From Plantago ovata (Eukaryota; Streptophyta; Magnoliopsida; Lamiales; Plantaginaceae): DNA of 64,000 nt. The position numbers were made by a program, and so were the translations under genes. The notes beneath the pieces are model-generated. The model worked only from the letters and a program-made list of their open reading frames with translations, did not search any database and had not been told where the DNA came from. Where the stretch lies: positions 106,266,942 to 106,330,941 of the forward strand of contig CM051455.1 of assembly GCA_028274465.1 (NCBI GenBank). Direction: 5' to 3'. This document shows positions 44,030 through 57,290 of the stretch, piece by piece (positions within the stretch are counted from its first letter, which is position 1; each line of letters opens with the position of its first letter).

Positions 44030-44205
44030 TGACCGGGCCGCCTGCGTGACGCAGGCGGCGGGCGCAGGCGCATGGCGCCCGGGTGCCTGCGGGACGCAGG
44101 CACCCGTGCCTACGGACGCAGGCGGCCGTGCGCCTCAGGCGCCGGGCGCCCGCGGCCGCATGGGCGCCCGCGGCCGCATGCACGGTAGGGGACGGGACTA
44201 GGTCC
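44030..44205. other. GC-rich, self-complementary island in the copia leader
   Basis: About 175 bp of very GC-rich sequence within an AT-rich leader. It is built from repeated and inverted CGCAGGC, GGCGCCCG and GCGGCCGCATG motifs, so it should fold strongly in RNA. It lies between the primer site and gag, where packaging or dimerisation signals usually are. Confidence 0.7.
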
Positions 44206-44214
44206 CGTCCCATA

Positions 44215-45420
44215 TTTTAATATATATATATTTTTCGGGTTGGACCCAAAATCGAATTTTGAAAATTTTGAGGATTGAATTTTATATTTGGAATATAAAT
44301 ATGATTTAATTGTAATTGTTTTTAACTAGAGGGGTTAAATTTAATTAGTATAAAGTTAAAGGGCTTATTTGTGATTTATCAATTTATTGTTTATTGTAAA
44401 TTAGTCCTTCTACTTTTGAATTTTAGATTTAGCACCTCCAAGGTTTCAAAAATTACAATTAAGTCCTTCCAGTTTTCGAAAATTGCTACCTGGTCAATAG
44501 AATTTTCGATTTTTCAATCTAGTCCAAATTTTCAATTATTTCATAGAGATTATAAGTATGGGATTATAATTTTTATAATGAAATTATGAAGTCATTTGGC
44601 ATCCACATAGGCTACTACTTGTTTGTTTGCTCGCTCGATATGCTATTGTTTGACAATGCATGTTTAAATACCACGTATTTTACTTTCCGTTCGACCGCTA
44701 TGCATGCGAGGGTAGGCGTCGCCCTCTTATATGTCGGACCGCATATTTTATGTATGGGTAGGCAGCACCCATTATGTGCTTGACCGCGTTTAGAACTAGA
44801 ATGGATAGGCGGCATCCATTACGTGTAGACCGCTCATGCATGATGGGTAGGCGGCGCCCTTATTTGTTTGTAGATGACTGATAACAACCCTCAAGCAACA
44901 AGCCCCAACCAATATAAGTACAGAAATATATATATGTATGTATTTCTGAGATGCTTTCCATAGGGTGCTTTAATTCTGAACTTTCATTGCGTTTTCTTGT
45001 ATTGGCGACCTCGTCTTACAGACTCGCAGTGATCGTCAGATTAGAGTAAGCCTATGGTTATGACTTACTGCATATTGTATCTAGCGACCTCGATAGGTAC
45101 AATATGTAGAGCATCGGGTTAAATTAGATTTAACACCCAAGAGTTGCGTGAAGCAATTGGATAGTCCTACCGGTCATATAATGCTATGCGACCAGCCCCC
45201 GTTGGAGTATAGCATAGTATGGATTTGGATCTTGGCCACTACGGTAACTTGTTGGACATTACCCGTATGTTTGTTGTGTGGGCAAGCATATGTGAAAATA
45301 GTGGGAGCTAAACAGCTAAAGGACCTTGTTGTTTAGTTATGTTGACTGTGTATTTAGAAATAGTATTTCAATAGTTGATTTATTATTTTCGTTCTATATT
45401 ATTTCTCCGGGAAAACCGAA
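44215..45420 (+). other. rest of copia leader
   Basis: Non-coding, about 1.2 kb. It includes repeated GTAGGCG(G/T)C stretches near 44710-44850, each followed by an RCCC..TTAT..GT phrase, suggesting a diverged tandem repeat of about 55-60 bp. Confidence 0.5.
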
Positions 45421-48400
45421 ATGGCGAGTATCTCGCTCTGTGCTGTCTTAGAGAAGCAAATTTTGACCGGACCAAACTTCCTAGATTGGATTAGAATATA
45501 CGTTTGGTGCTGTGGTACGAAAGGATTGAGTACGTCTTGGACGAGGCTAATCCCGTGTTTCCCGAGAATCAGACTACCGATCAAGTTGCTGATTTGGAAT
45601 CAAGCTAACAAGGAAAAGTCTGATAAGCATCATGAGGATGCTAGATCCGCGCAGTGTATTATGCTGGCGGAAATGAGCAATGAGCTACAGAGACAACATG
45701 ATAGCATGTTGCCGTATGAGATGTTCAAGCATCTTGAGTCGCTCTTTGAGACGACAGCTAGAAGTGTTGAATTTGATTTGATCAAAGGGATACACAGATG
45801 CAAGCTCAATGAAGGAGGGAACATGTCTGAACATGTTCTCAAGATGAGAATAAGATCATGGTGATCTTTGTCCTTCAAACATTGTCGAGTTCGTATTCGC
45901 AGTTCATTGTTAACCACCACGAATGCGAAGGACGTAACACTGCCCGAACTCCATAATCTGCTGAAGACATATGATCAAACTCTTCCCAAGAAGGAAAAGT
46001 CGATCATGTTTGTTGGGCAACCGTCTAATCCAAACCCGAGAAACAAAGGTGCTAAGGGTAAGGGAAATTCGGGAGCCAAGGCTAACACTTCGAGTGATAG
46101 GCCTAAGAGTCTGAACCAGAAAAGGATGTTCAAGAGGAGCGGAACGGTACGCACAGATGAATGTCTTTTCTGTAAGCAGAAAGGGCATTGGAAGAATGAT
46201 TGTCCTAAACTAAGGGCAGATCAAGCTAAGAAGCCGCCGACTTCTAGCTCAGGTATGTTTTTTATTGAAATGAACATGACTACTTTTGACTCCAGTGGTT
46301 GGGTATTAGATACAGCTTGTGGCTCGCACATTTGTAAAAATGTGCAGGGGCTAATTGAACACAAGCTAGTCAAGCAAGGTGAAATCGACTTGAATGTTGG
46401 GAACGACAATCAAGCTGAAGCCAAATGCGTTGGATGTTGCGAGATAGATTTACCTTCAGGACAATGTTTAGAACTTGATAACGTTTATTTTGTTCCATCC
46501 ATTGTCAGAAATATTATTTCCATTCCATTGTTGGACAATTTGGGTTTTTCCTAATGCTTGTTATTTTTCATTAAATGACCAGTATTATGGAAAAGCTCGC
46601 TTAGTGAATGGTTTATATATTTTGCAAAGTAGTGTACCTTTATTTCAAATACATAACAAACAACTGTCTTCAAGTAGGAAGAATAATCCATCTTATCTAT
46701 GGCATTGTCGGCTAGGCCATATCAATGAAACACGGATTCAAAGACTAAGGAAGTTGGACTACTTAGAACCATTTGATTTTGAATCATATGGTACATGGAA
46801 ATCATGTGTTAAGGGTAATCTGACGAACAAACCTTTTGTTGGACAAGGTGTTCGTGCCACTCGCTGCTTAGAGCTCATACATACCGATGTATGTGGACCT
46901 TTTAAAGTCCATGCGCGTGGGGGTTATCCTTACTTCGTTACCTTTACTGACGATTTCTCAAGGTATGGATATATTTATCTTATGACAAATAAATCCGAGA
47001 CCTTTGGGTAATTCAAGGAGTTTAGGAATGAGGTCGAGAATGAATTGAACCTAAGGATAGTCACTTTTCGATCAGATCGAGGAGGTGAATACCTTAGTGA
47101 AGAATTTATCGACTACTTGAAGGAAAATGGAATTCAATCACAATGGACTCCTCCTGGAACACCACAGTAAAATGGTGTGTCTGAGAGAAGGAATCGAACC
47201 CTGTTAGACATGGTGAGATCAATGATTGGATTCTCGACTCATCCAAAACATCTATGGGAATATGCACTACAAAATGCAATCTACATTCTGAACCGTGTAC
47301 CATCTAAATCAGTGGAGAAAAACTCCTTATGAGTTATGGAAAGGAAAGAAGCCCTCACTGGGCTATCTTAGACCTTGGGGCTGTCCTGCGATAGTCAAAC
47401 TGATGCTCACTGATAAGTTAGATGCCAAGGGTGTCAAAGTATATTTCATAGGCTATCCTCGTCAGACGAGAGGCTATGAATTCTATCATGCTGAATATCA
47501 CAAGGTGATAGTATCTAGAAACGTCAAGTTATTAGAAGCAGAATACCTCGAAGAAGAGAGGTTAGATGACATGATAGAACTTGAAGAAATTCAAGACTTT
47601 GACACGCGCGAACATGAGTTCTCTAAATCTTCTGATTTGGACTCAAGTTCAGTGGGAGCTTTCGAAGCAGACAATGGTAATGATATAACACTTACTAGGC
47701 ATGTCATAGTCAGTGGGAGTCCTATGATTAGATCAACAATTGAAACCACACCAATAGAACCCGTTGTCAATCAAACTGTGCAACAAGTTGCACAAGAGCA
47801 GCCTCCCGCTAGGGAACAGGGTCGCGTGGCGCGACCAGCTGCATCAGTGCCCACTGATAATGTTCATGTTACACGAAGCCAGAAAAGAAAAGCACCAGAA
47901 CCAATCGAGCTCCGTAGGTCGAAGAGGATCCTAAAAGGACCTCCGAAGCAAAGCTTTATGATAGAAGACATCAGTGAACTTGATGTCGACTTATCAGATC
48001 GGGAAGATCCCGAGACTTACAAAGAGGCAATAATTGATATTGACTCAGACAAATGGCAAGAGGCCATGGAATTGGGAATGGACTCCATGTACCTGAACCA
48101 AGTTTGGAACTTGGTAGACTTGCCCCAAGGGGTTAGACCTATTGGGTGCAAATGATTCTTTAAACGAAAGACAGATGCCGATGGCAAGGTACAAATGCAC
48201 AAGGCTAGACTTGTGACGAAAGGCTACACGCAAAGGTATGGCATCGATTACGATGAAACCTTTTCACCGGTAGAAAAATTGAAGTCCATTCGAATTCTAC
48301 TTGCGATAGCTGCCTACTATGATTATGATATCTGGTAGATGGATGTAAAGACTATCTTCCTCAATGGCAACCTTGAGGAAGAGGTCTATATGGTACAGCC

Positions 48401-49582
48401 GGAAGGTTTTATTAGTAAAACCAGGGGCCGACTGCTGTATGCAAATTACAAAGATCCATCTATAGGCTAAAGCAAGCGTCTAGGAGCTGGAATATCCGCT
48501 TTGATAAAGCTGTCAAATCGTTTGACTTCATCAGAAGCAAGGAAGATCCCTGTGTCTACACTAGGCACAGCGACAAGGGATTCATTTTCATGATCATCTA
48601 TGTTGATGACATTTTGATCATGGGAAACAATGTCTCTATGCTAGAAGAGACTAAAGTTTGGTTATCAAGTACCTTCTCAATGAAGGACTTGGGTGAAGCG
48701 AACTACATCCTAGGGATCAAGATCTATAGAGATAGATCCAAGAGGATGTTAGGATTGACACAGTCCACCTACATCGATAAAATACTGAAGCGTTATAAGA
48801 TGGACGACTCAAAGAGAGGCTTTCTCCCAGCTAGGCATGGGATTGTCTTATCAGTTAAGGATAGTCCTAAAATTGATGAAGAAAGAAATGCAATGCGTCG
48901 TGTGCCCTATTCGGCAGTAGGGTCTATAATGTATGCAATGAATTGCACCAGGCCCGGTGTGGCATATGCACTTAGTGTCACTTGTCGACACCAACAGAAT
49001 CCAGGAGTACCTCACTGGACTGCTGTAAAGAACATTCTTAAGTACCTTCGACGGACTAAGGAAATGTTCTTGGTGTTTGGTGGAGAACCAGAATTAAAGA
49101 TGTCTGGTTATGTCGACGCTGGATTTGAATCAGATCCTGATGACTTTGAGTCAGAGACAGGATATGTATTCAAATTGAACGGAGGAGCTATCTGTTGGAA
49201 GAGTTCTAAGCAAGCCACGATTGCTGACTCATCCACAGAAGCCGAGTACATTGCTGGATCAGAAGCTTCGAAAGAAGTTGTCTGGATTTCAGAGTTCTTG
49301 AAGGAATTGAGGGTTGTTCCTGCTCCTAGTCCAATAACAATTTATTGTGACAATACGGGCGCCGTCGCTCAAGCTAAGGAGCCTAGATCTACAAACAAGA
49401 ACAAACATGTACTTAGAAAGTATCTCGTTATACGTGAGATTATTGATAGAGGAGAAGTTAGTATAGAACGTGTCTCTACCACGGACAACGTGGCAGATCC
49501 TTTCACCAAGGTCTTATCAGTGGAAGTCCACTTAAGACATTATGCTAATCTGGGCATTAAGCATAAAGGTGACTGGCTCTAG
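45421..49582 (+). pseudogene. gag-pol: copia gag-pol polyprotein, broken
   Basis: Domains in order: gag (45421-46010, frameshift near 45500 and a stop at 45864); zinc knuckle [14 protein letters not shown] (about 46165-46205); protease DTACGSH (about 46309); GAG-pre-integrase WHCRLGHINETR (about 46700); integrase [16 protein letters not shown] and [12 protein letters not shown] (46940-47110); reverse transcriptase from WQEAMELGMDSM (48055), [17 protein letters not shown], to YVDDILIMGNN (48599); and RNase H with CDNTGAVAQAKEPRSTNKNK and TTDNVADPFTK (49345-49510), ending at 49582. Breaks include a frame change near 46552, one near 47010, a TAA at 47168, a shift near 47315, a TGA at 48154 and a TAG at 48338. 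All catalytic signatures listed are still recognisable, so the decay is modest. Confidence 0.88.
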
Positions 49583-49596
49583 TCCAAGTGGGAGAT
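49583..49596 (+). promoter_or_regulatory. polypurine tract of copia element
   Basis: Purine-rich CAAGTGGGAGAT directly before the 3' LTR start at 49597. Confidence 0.75.
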
Positions 49597-51684
49597 TGAT
49601 AGTGTATATGTCCTAGAGACAGTCCTTATTAAGGGCATGCAACCCTTATAGAGGGCATATATGTACTATTACACAGGTCAACGTAATATAATATATGTTT
49701 GCTGTTTGACTATTGAGTATGGCTTTCATATTTATATTACACCAGGCATGCAGCATGTCATATCTCTATTTCTGTCTGTATTGATATTAAACATGTTCCC
49801 TCGGATAGATGACCGATCACACAGATGGTGGGAGCTATGTGAGTTATCATCCCCAAACTCTCCCTAGTCGAGGTTCATCTCGGATGTAGGGGTTTGAATG
49901 AACCAGATGAGACTAGTATGCATGGAGGTTATACTTGTTGGAGCAAGTGTGAGCCGATCCCACGGCCACGGAACGGATTGTTGGACAATCGAGAAACGTT
50001 CCCATAACTGCGCATAGTTGTTCGAAGAAGAATTATCAAACAGTGGAAGTACCCACCGGACACTCCCATCGATGTATATTCTACACCGAAGTGTCTGTGG
50101 GAACCGGTAAGTTGTCGAAGTGATGTCAGTCGTCCTTCGGACTTACAGGACTTTGTCATCACATTTGTTGCCCCATATCCTTGGTGGACCCGTCGATGTC
50201 AGCTCTGAATAAGCAGTTGACCTAAGACACGATCCAGGATTATGGCTACATACAAATGGAGATGATAAGTGTTTCTGTGAAGGATTCATCTCTCAAGTGT
50301 AGCACAGGAGAGCACTGCTCATAGTCGTTCATGGTTGTTATTGGTAAAACCGTTGGCCAGCGTATCAATATTATTATGATGGTCATAATAGATATTGGAT
50401 TCACCATGCAACTCACTGAAGACGCCCATGGATGTATTATTGGGATAGACACTTCATCGATCCAAGATGCATTCAAGCAAGTCAAATGAAGGGACGTTAC
50501 CATCGCCGCGTTGAGCGCAACAGACTTCGCTATGAAAGGGTTTGCTTTGAGAAACCTCTCAAACGTCCTCATGTATTAATATTGCAAATGGAACTGTCTA
50601 GGAATTCCATGTTGCCTAGTCTAGGACTTGCTTAATACAATGAGACCCTATGGGTCACACTATGTGGTGATTCAGCTTATCCGAATATCCTCTAAGATGG
50701 AATCGCAATTAATTTGGAATTAATTGTGATTGATGGATTATAATTAATTTGGAATTAATTATAATATTTAGTGGCTCAATTAATGATTTGGAATTATTAA
50801 TTGAATTGGCTAATTAATTGTATTTTATGTAAATACAATTAAAGATTATATTTTAGAAATATAATAGAGGTTTGATTTGAAAGGATATGTTAATTTAGAA
50901 TTAACATATGAACATGGGCAAAATCTACTTGGAGTTTGAATTGCCTTAGAACTATAAGTGAGTCCTAAAATTGGGACCCACCTAACTCCCGTAGGACAGC
51001 CACGCGCGCGCACAAGCTAGATAGGGGAAGGAGTTCGACTCCTTCCTCTATTAGAAGTCCAAGGGATAAGTTAGATTTTTCTTATTGAGTTTTAATTTGA
51101 TTGGGAATGAATCTAGACTTGATATTTGTTTCCTAGTGCGATAAGAATTAGATTCTTATTCCTTTACAAGTCTAATTGCTTATGCTTTAGGCTTCTATTG
51201 ACTACTATATATAGTAGAATATTAGAGAGCTTTTTTAGTATTCTGGACAATCAATTCTTGGAGAATTATTCTACCCAGTTTTCTTAGAGAAAACAAAAGC
51301 TCTCCCACCTCACCTAAGACACGCGCGCGCCACCTACCGGAGGAATCGCCGCCCCATCTTCTTGGTCACACATAGAATATCCTAGCATTCTTTCCGATAG
51401 GCTGTTCATCCGTGGATACCAAGGTTGAGGTTCTAGGAGCTGGAAACTAACTTTTATTGTCTTGCAGATAATCAAAGTATTGCAGATATCTTCGCTTTCG
51501 ATGAGGGAGAAGATACACCGGATTATTACGAAGACTTGGAAGCTGCTTTGGAAGTAAGGTTAGTCTTCTAATTGACGTGTTTACATATATACGACATATA
51601 CATAATCAATTAACCTGTATGTTAAGAAATTTTTTGAAATTCCGCTGCGTACCCTAGGGGTAACTCTGACCGTATTTTCTTACA
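49597..51684 (+). repeat. 3' LTR of copia element
   Basis: Matches the 5' LTR along its whole length with scattered differences. A TATATATAG box lies at about 51207-51215. The LTR ends TTTTCTTACA at 51684. Confidence 0.92.
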
Positions 51685-51852
51685 CAGGCGTCTCCGGGAG
51701 TTGCTTGGTTACTAAGATATACATATGACCATCATAATATATCGATGCACTGGACAGTGACTTTACCAACACAACTATGAAGACTATGAGCAGTACTCTC
51801 CGGTGCTACACATGAGAGATGAATCCTTCACAGAAACACTTATCATCCCCAA
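51685..51852 (-). repeat. inverted copia LTR, second part
   Basis: Continues the inverted LTR after the inserted element, with landmarks TATGACCATCATAATAT and GAGATGAATCCTTCACAG. It stops near 51852, where the sequence flips to a plus-strand copy of the same LTR. Confidence 0.8.
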
Positions 51853-51853
51853 T

Positions 51854-53030
51854 TGAGACTAGTATGCGTGGAGGTTATATTAGTTAGAGCAAGTGTGAGT
51901 CGATCTCACGACCACAGAATGGATCGTTAAACGAATCCATGATGTTCCCATAAGTGCGCATAGTTGTTTGAGGAGGATTCCGAACAATGGAAGAACCCAC
52001 CGGATACTCCCATCGATGTATATTCTACACTGAACTGTCTATGGGAACCTGAGTTGTCAAAGTGATGCCTTTCGTCCTTTGACTCCTAGGACTTTATCAT
52101 CACATTTGTTGCCCCATGTCTTTGGAAGGAATCCAATGCCCGCTCTGCATAAGCAGCCTGCTACGACCCTTCTAGGATCATGGCTTCATTACAAATGTGG
52201 ATGAATAAGTGTCCCTATGAGGATTCATCTCTCATGTGTAGCATTGGAGAGAACTGATCAAGTCGTTCATAGTTGTGTTTGTTAAACCGCTGGCCAGCGT
52301 ATGGATATATTTATGAATTGTCATAAGATATCACATTAACCAAGCAACTCACTGAAGACACCATAAGTGTATTATTGGGATAGACACTTCATCGATGCTA
52401 GGTGCATTGAAGTCAGTCAGATGAAAGGACCTTACCATCGCCGCATTCAATGCAACTGGCTTCAACAACAAAATGGGAGCTTTGAAAAATCTCTCAAACA
52501 TCCTCATGTATTAATACTGCAAATGGGAACGTCTGGGAATCCCATGACGCCTAGTAAGGTTACTAGCTTAATACAATGAGGCCCTATGGCTCACACTATG
52601 TGGTGATTCATCTTATCCGCATGACCATGGAGATGGGATTATAATTAATCAAGATTAATTATAATTAGTTGTGGCACAATTAATATTATGAGAATATTAA
52701 TTGAATTAATTGTATTTAGGAGAATACAATTAAAGATTATGTTTTAGAAATATAATTGAGGTTGGAATCAAAAGGATATATTAATTAAAGATTATTATAT
52801 GCACATGGGCAAAATCTAATTGTGTTAGAATTGATTTAGACTTGCATGTGGGTCCCAAAAGTGGGACCCACCTTATTCCCATGAGGCGCGGCCGGCGCAT
52901 AGGGAGGAAGGAGTTTGACTCCTTCCTCCAATCAAAGCTATGGGGCAAGTTTTTCCTAATTGAGTTATGATTTAATTAGGAATGAACCTGGACATTAAGA
53001 GGTTAACTTGTGCAATAAGAATTAGAATTC
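51854..53030 (+). repeat. older copia LTR copy, first part
   Basis: A diverged plus-strand copy of the same LTR. It begins about 310 bp inside the LTR (TGAGACTAGTATGCGTGG) and is interrupted by the LINE. It keeps the 67-residue frame (52367-52579, somewhat diverged). Confidence 0.85.
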
Positions 53031-53044
53031 TTTTTTTTTTTTTT

Positions 53045-53620
53045 GAAAGAATTAAACATATCTCAAACAAATAGAAATCCCCTAATAGTCATCGCAACAA
53101 TAGGTAGGAAACCAAACGGTACAAGACCCTAGACTCACGTACAAAACTCTTATCTAAGGGACGCTAAAGCACAAAGCTTTTCTGCAAAAATCTAGCCCAA
53201 TGAACTCCAGCAAAGCTGTGATCCATTTTCTCAAACATATAAGGCTGATGTATCTTCTTTAGTTCCCAAGGCAACGACTCCAGGGCCGCGACCTTTTTTC
53301 CAACTCAAAGAAGAGTAGACAATAGCAAAGTGCTTCCTTTAGTTTCCTTTAAATTTCTGGGCTATAATGGCTCTGCAAAGTTGAGAAAACATACCAGATC
53401 AAATTAGTTGTCCAGCCCCTGTAAATGAGTATCCAGAATCAGAACATAAGAATCTGGGAGCAAGAAAAATGTAGTCCCTGTACATCCCTGTATACACAGC
53501 CAAGCAAACAAACACTTCGCAAAAGTGAGAGTATCATGTATAAACAGTAAAGAACCAAAGATAAAGGCCTGAATATACAACACCTTAACAACAAACAACA
53601 AACAAGGGGAGGGGGAAGGC
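53045..53620 (-). other. 3' untranslated region of the LINE
   Basis: About 575 bp between the end of ORF2 and the poly(A) tail. No other feature. Confidence 0.7.
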
Positions 53621-56600
53621 TCAAACACTAGCAAGATGAGCCAAGAGAGTTCTAGAAAATCTATTATTAACCTCACAACAAACCTGCAACCTAGTACTAA
53701 TACTTTCGGCCAAAAGTTTACAATAACCTTGCACACTTGGAACTTGGGCACTAAAAATGGATTCATTCCTAAACCGCCAAATGCCTGAGATCACACAACA
53801 AAACATGAACGCTTTTAGCTGAAAAATGGCACCATTTTTACAAGTTGCATATCCAAATCTATCCAGATAACCTGCAAAATCAAGGTCAGATTGGAAAACA
53901 TGTATATGAGCCAAAAAAACCTTCAGAATTTGCTTAGAGACAGGGCACTCAGAAAGGATATGAGATAACGTCTCAGGAGCAGATTGACACAAGGGGCAAA
54001 AATCATTATCAACTAGACCCCATCTGGAAAGCCTACTTTTAGTGGGGAGCCGGTCGTGACAAGCCAACCAGAGGCAAAACTTATCTCGTGGCGCAGCAAA
54101 TCTATTCCAAACCAGCGGAGCCCAATTGACAACAGAACTTTTAGGCCACAAGTGATCATACACACATCTAAACCTCTCTTTTCTCTCCATACCCTGCCTA
54201 CTTTCAATAGCTTGATTATCAAACTTCTCAAGAATCTCATTGCGAAGAAGCATAAGAGAATGCCACCAGTAACTATCTCCATGTTTCCCTACCACACTCC
54301 AGGTCGTAGAACTTTTAATGTAATACTTGTAGACCCAGCTGTGCCAAAGAGAACCAGAAGGATGAAGGTGAAGATCAAACAAGATACAACCCATTGCTGC
54401 TTTGTTCCACGAAAGTAACTCCTTGAAGTCCAAACCACCATTCATTTTATCTTGATACACAGTTCTTCAAGCAACCATGTTCTTCCTAGAATTTTCAGAA
54501 CCGGACCAAAGGAAGCTACTAAGAATACCTTGAATTCTCTTAATAACCCCCACAAGAATAAACAAGATCCTAGCCCAAAACTTTATTATACTATCCAAGA
54601 TAGCCTTGAGAAGCACCATTCTCCCCGCATAACTCAAATGTTTCCAGCTCCAAGATTGTATTCGAGCCACAAGCTTCTTGACCAAAGGATCAAACTCATT
54701 GAAGTGAAGTCTTCTCGGACTAAGTGGAACACCAAGATAGCGGAAAGGAAAGGTACCTTCTGAAAATCCAGCAAGTTCTAGAAGTTCTAGTTTCAGCTCA
54801 TCCGAAATACCTCCAAAATAAATGGAGCTTTTTGACTTATTAATTTTCAAGCCAGAGAAATCAGAAAACTTAGAGAGTATATCCAGTAAAATCTGGAGAG
54901 ATTCGCTTCAGCTTTGCAAAAAACCATAAGATCATCGGCAAATCCTATTTGAATAATCTCCAAACTCTTGCATTTAGGATGGTACTTAAAGTCAATATTC
55001 TTCACACCATCTTTCACCATCCTAGTCAAATAGTCCATGCAAAGAACAAACAAATAAGGACTAAGGGGGTCCCCTTGACGTACGTAACCCTTGCTTTCCT
55101 TGCAAATTACCATCCAACCGCCCATTAATATTGAAAGAGAAGCTGGCCGTACTAACACATACCATCACCCTATGAATAAACCAATTATCAAACCCATAGT
55201 GTTGAAGAACCGACAACAAAAATGTCCAACTAACGGAGTCGTATGCTTTTTGTAGATCAATCTTCATCATGCATCGAGGTGAGATATGTTTCTGCCCATA
55301 ATTCTTTACCAACTCCTGCGTAAGAAGGATATTGTGATGCATTTGACGCCCGACAACAAAAGCACTTTGATTCGTTCCAACCAAGTCAGACATCATATTT
55401 TGCAACCTTTGTGCCAAAACCTTCGTGATGATCTTATACAAGATATTACAGCATGCTATGGGCCTAAAGTCTTTAGCCGCCATAGGATTTTCAATCTTAG
55501 GGACAAGAGAAATGGAGGTCGCATTTAGCTGTTTCAGAAGTCTACCATTTTCAAAAAACTCTTCTACAGCCTGACAAATTAACTCCCCTGTAATGTGCCA
55601 TGTCTGCTTGTAAAAGAAGGCATTAAATCCATTCGGGCCCGGGGCCTTACAATCCCCCATAGAGAAAACCACCTCTTTAATTTCAGAAGCACTAATCCTC
55701 TTACACAGCTGCTGATTCATCTCAGTACTGACTCTATTTGCATTACCAAAGACTGCAGAATCAATAGCAGTAGTAGCTCTATCCGTGCAAAACAGATTTT
55801 TGTAAAAAGAGAGGATATGAGCAGTAACTTGGGCCGGCTCAGTAATTCTATCACCATTTTCATCAATAAGAACCCAAATATTGTTCTCCAGCCTTCTTTG
55901 AGCTACTTGCAAGTGAAAAAACTGAGAGTTTATATCACCATCAGACACCCATTGCACTTTAGCTTTTTGAACAAGAAGGGAAATTTGTTTTTCTCTCAGT
56001 GTCTTATACACATCCAAATCTGCCTCAACTTTCTCCTTCAGCTCTATATTATAAGGGTTATCATGGTAAGCTTTCTGAATATTATCAAGCTCTTCTTTTT
56101 CCTTGTTGACTTGAGAATCCAAATCTCTATACCTATCCCCATTCAACCTCTTTAAACGCAACTTGATGTCCTTAAGGTGCATACAAACTTGGAACATGGC
56201 ACAACCAGGTACAAATTTCTCCCTACAATTCTTAACTAGAGGAAAAAAATCTTTGTCTTGCACCCACAAATTCTTAAATTTGAAAGCAGCACCAGCAACA
56301 AACTTTGGTTTAAAGACTTGAACCAAAATAATAGAGTGATCAGAAACATTCTTGGGTTGACAATCAACAACAGATTCAAGATTGGTCCCTTCCCAAGCTT
56401 TATTAACAAGAACTCTATCTAGCTTACAAAAGGTATGACCATTATCCCACGTAAACTTTTGCCCCACAAATTTGTGATCCCAAAGTCCACTCTCAACACA
56501 CATGTCAATCAACTCCGAAGAAACAGAGATAGGAGAACTAGAATCCGTCATCTTCTCAGAACTATCAAGAACGACATTGAAATCCCCTTCACCTTCGCAG

Positions 56601-56775
56601 CATCCCAAAAGACAATAATTCGACAGTTCTTGTCTTTGCCAATATTACTCATCATGGGCCATCCCCAAGACATTTTCCAGTACCTCAGGAATTCCTCCCA
56701 ACACTTACCATCTCGAATTCTTGTTTCAAGAACTGCTCCTACAACTACTTTATTTTTATGTACAGGTCGTTTCAA
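53621..56775 (-). pseudogene. LINE ORF2: endonuclease remnant, reverse transcriptase, zinc-binding domain
   Basis: Frames in order on the minus strand: 56775-56548 (endonuclease start, VVVGAVLETRIRDGKCWEEF); after a shift and a gap of many residues, 56608-55061 with GEGDFNVVLDSSEK (endonuclease end) and reverse transcriptase KAPGPNGFNAFFYKQTW, SLVPKIENP and MKIDLQKAYDSVSW; 55158-54847 with RQGDPLSPYLFVL and FADDLMVF (the catalytic Asp pair); 54850-54467 (FRYLGVPLSPRRL); and 54460-53621 with the zf-RVT pattern (WNRFAAPRDKFCLWLACHDR, then CPLCQSAPETLSHILSECP). At least four frame breaks and the internal endonuclease deletion make it inactive. Confidence 0.9.
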
Positions 56776-56834
56776 TTCACTTTTCTTTAGAGAACTATTG
56801 AGCCCCCTAATATTCCAAGTAAGAATTAGAATTC

Positions 56835-57283
56835 TTATTCCTTTTAGGAGTCTAATAGAGTGTTCTTTAGGCTTCTATTGACTACTATATAAGTAGATGG
56901 GTAGAGAGCTTTTTCGATACATATGACACATTATTATTCACTCTTCTATTCTTTCAAGAGAAAATAAAAAGCTCTCTCTCTCCCCCTACCTCACCGCCGC
57001 TGCCGCCCCCTTCTCTGGTCAACTTTGATTCGAGAATATCCTAGCATTCTCTCGATAAGATGTTCATCCGTGGATACCAAGGTTGAGGTTCTAAGAAGCT
57101 GGAAACTAACCTTTATTGTTTTGCAGATAATCAAGAAGGTATATTAGATATCTTCGACTTCAACGAAGGATAAAATACGCCAGACTATTACGAAGATCAT
57201 ATCGATTGGGCTATCGATTCTATTTTAATTCTTGCTTTTGGATTATTGTAAGTCTTATTACTAATGTGATTCAATATACGTGA
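56835..57283 (+). repeat. older copia LTR copy, second part
   Basis: Resumes the diverged LTR after the LINE: ACTACTATATAAGTAGATGG, then the CCGTGGATACCAAGG stretch. It loses similarity before the LTR end and is cut at 57283 by another LTR insertion. Confidence 0.8.
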
Positions 57284-57290
57284 TGTTGGT
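57284..57290 (+). repeat. start of second TGTTGGTCCC-type LTR
   Basis: TGTTGGT, the first seven bases of the LTR family seen at 19197-20719. The LTR continues at 61403 after the inserted gag element. Confidence 0.75.

Larger units (their letters stand above)
41764..51684 (+). mobile_element. complete but defective copia retrotransposon (9.9 kb)
   Basis: Two LTRs of 2089 and 2088 bp, an initiator tRNA-Met primer site, a GC-rich leader, a broken gag-pol (45421-49582) and a polypurine tract. It is inserted in an inverted LTR of its own family. The flanking 5 bp are TGGGC and CAGGC, so the target duplication is imperfect. Many stops and frameshifts in gag-pol show that it could only move in trans. 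Confidence 0.92.
53031..56820 (-). mobile_element. L1-type LINE, 5'-truncated
   Basis: A minus-strand insertion with a 14-T run (53031-53044) as its poly(A) tail. The 16-bp target duplication AAGAATTAGAATTCTT sits at 53017-53032 and 56821-56836, overlapping the tail by two T. ORF2 fills 56775-53621. ORF1 and the first part of ORF2 are missing. Confidence 0.93.

Noticed and set aside
43986..44213. An Ala/Arg-rich minus-strand frame.
   Set aside because: It comes from the GC-rich leader island; no family resemblance, and composition explains the lack of stops.
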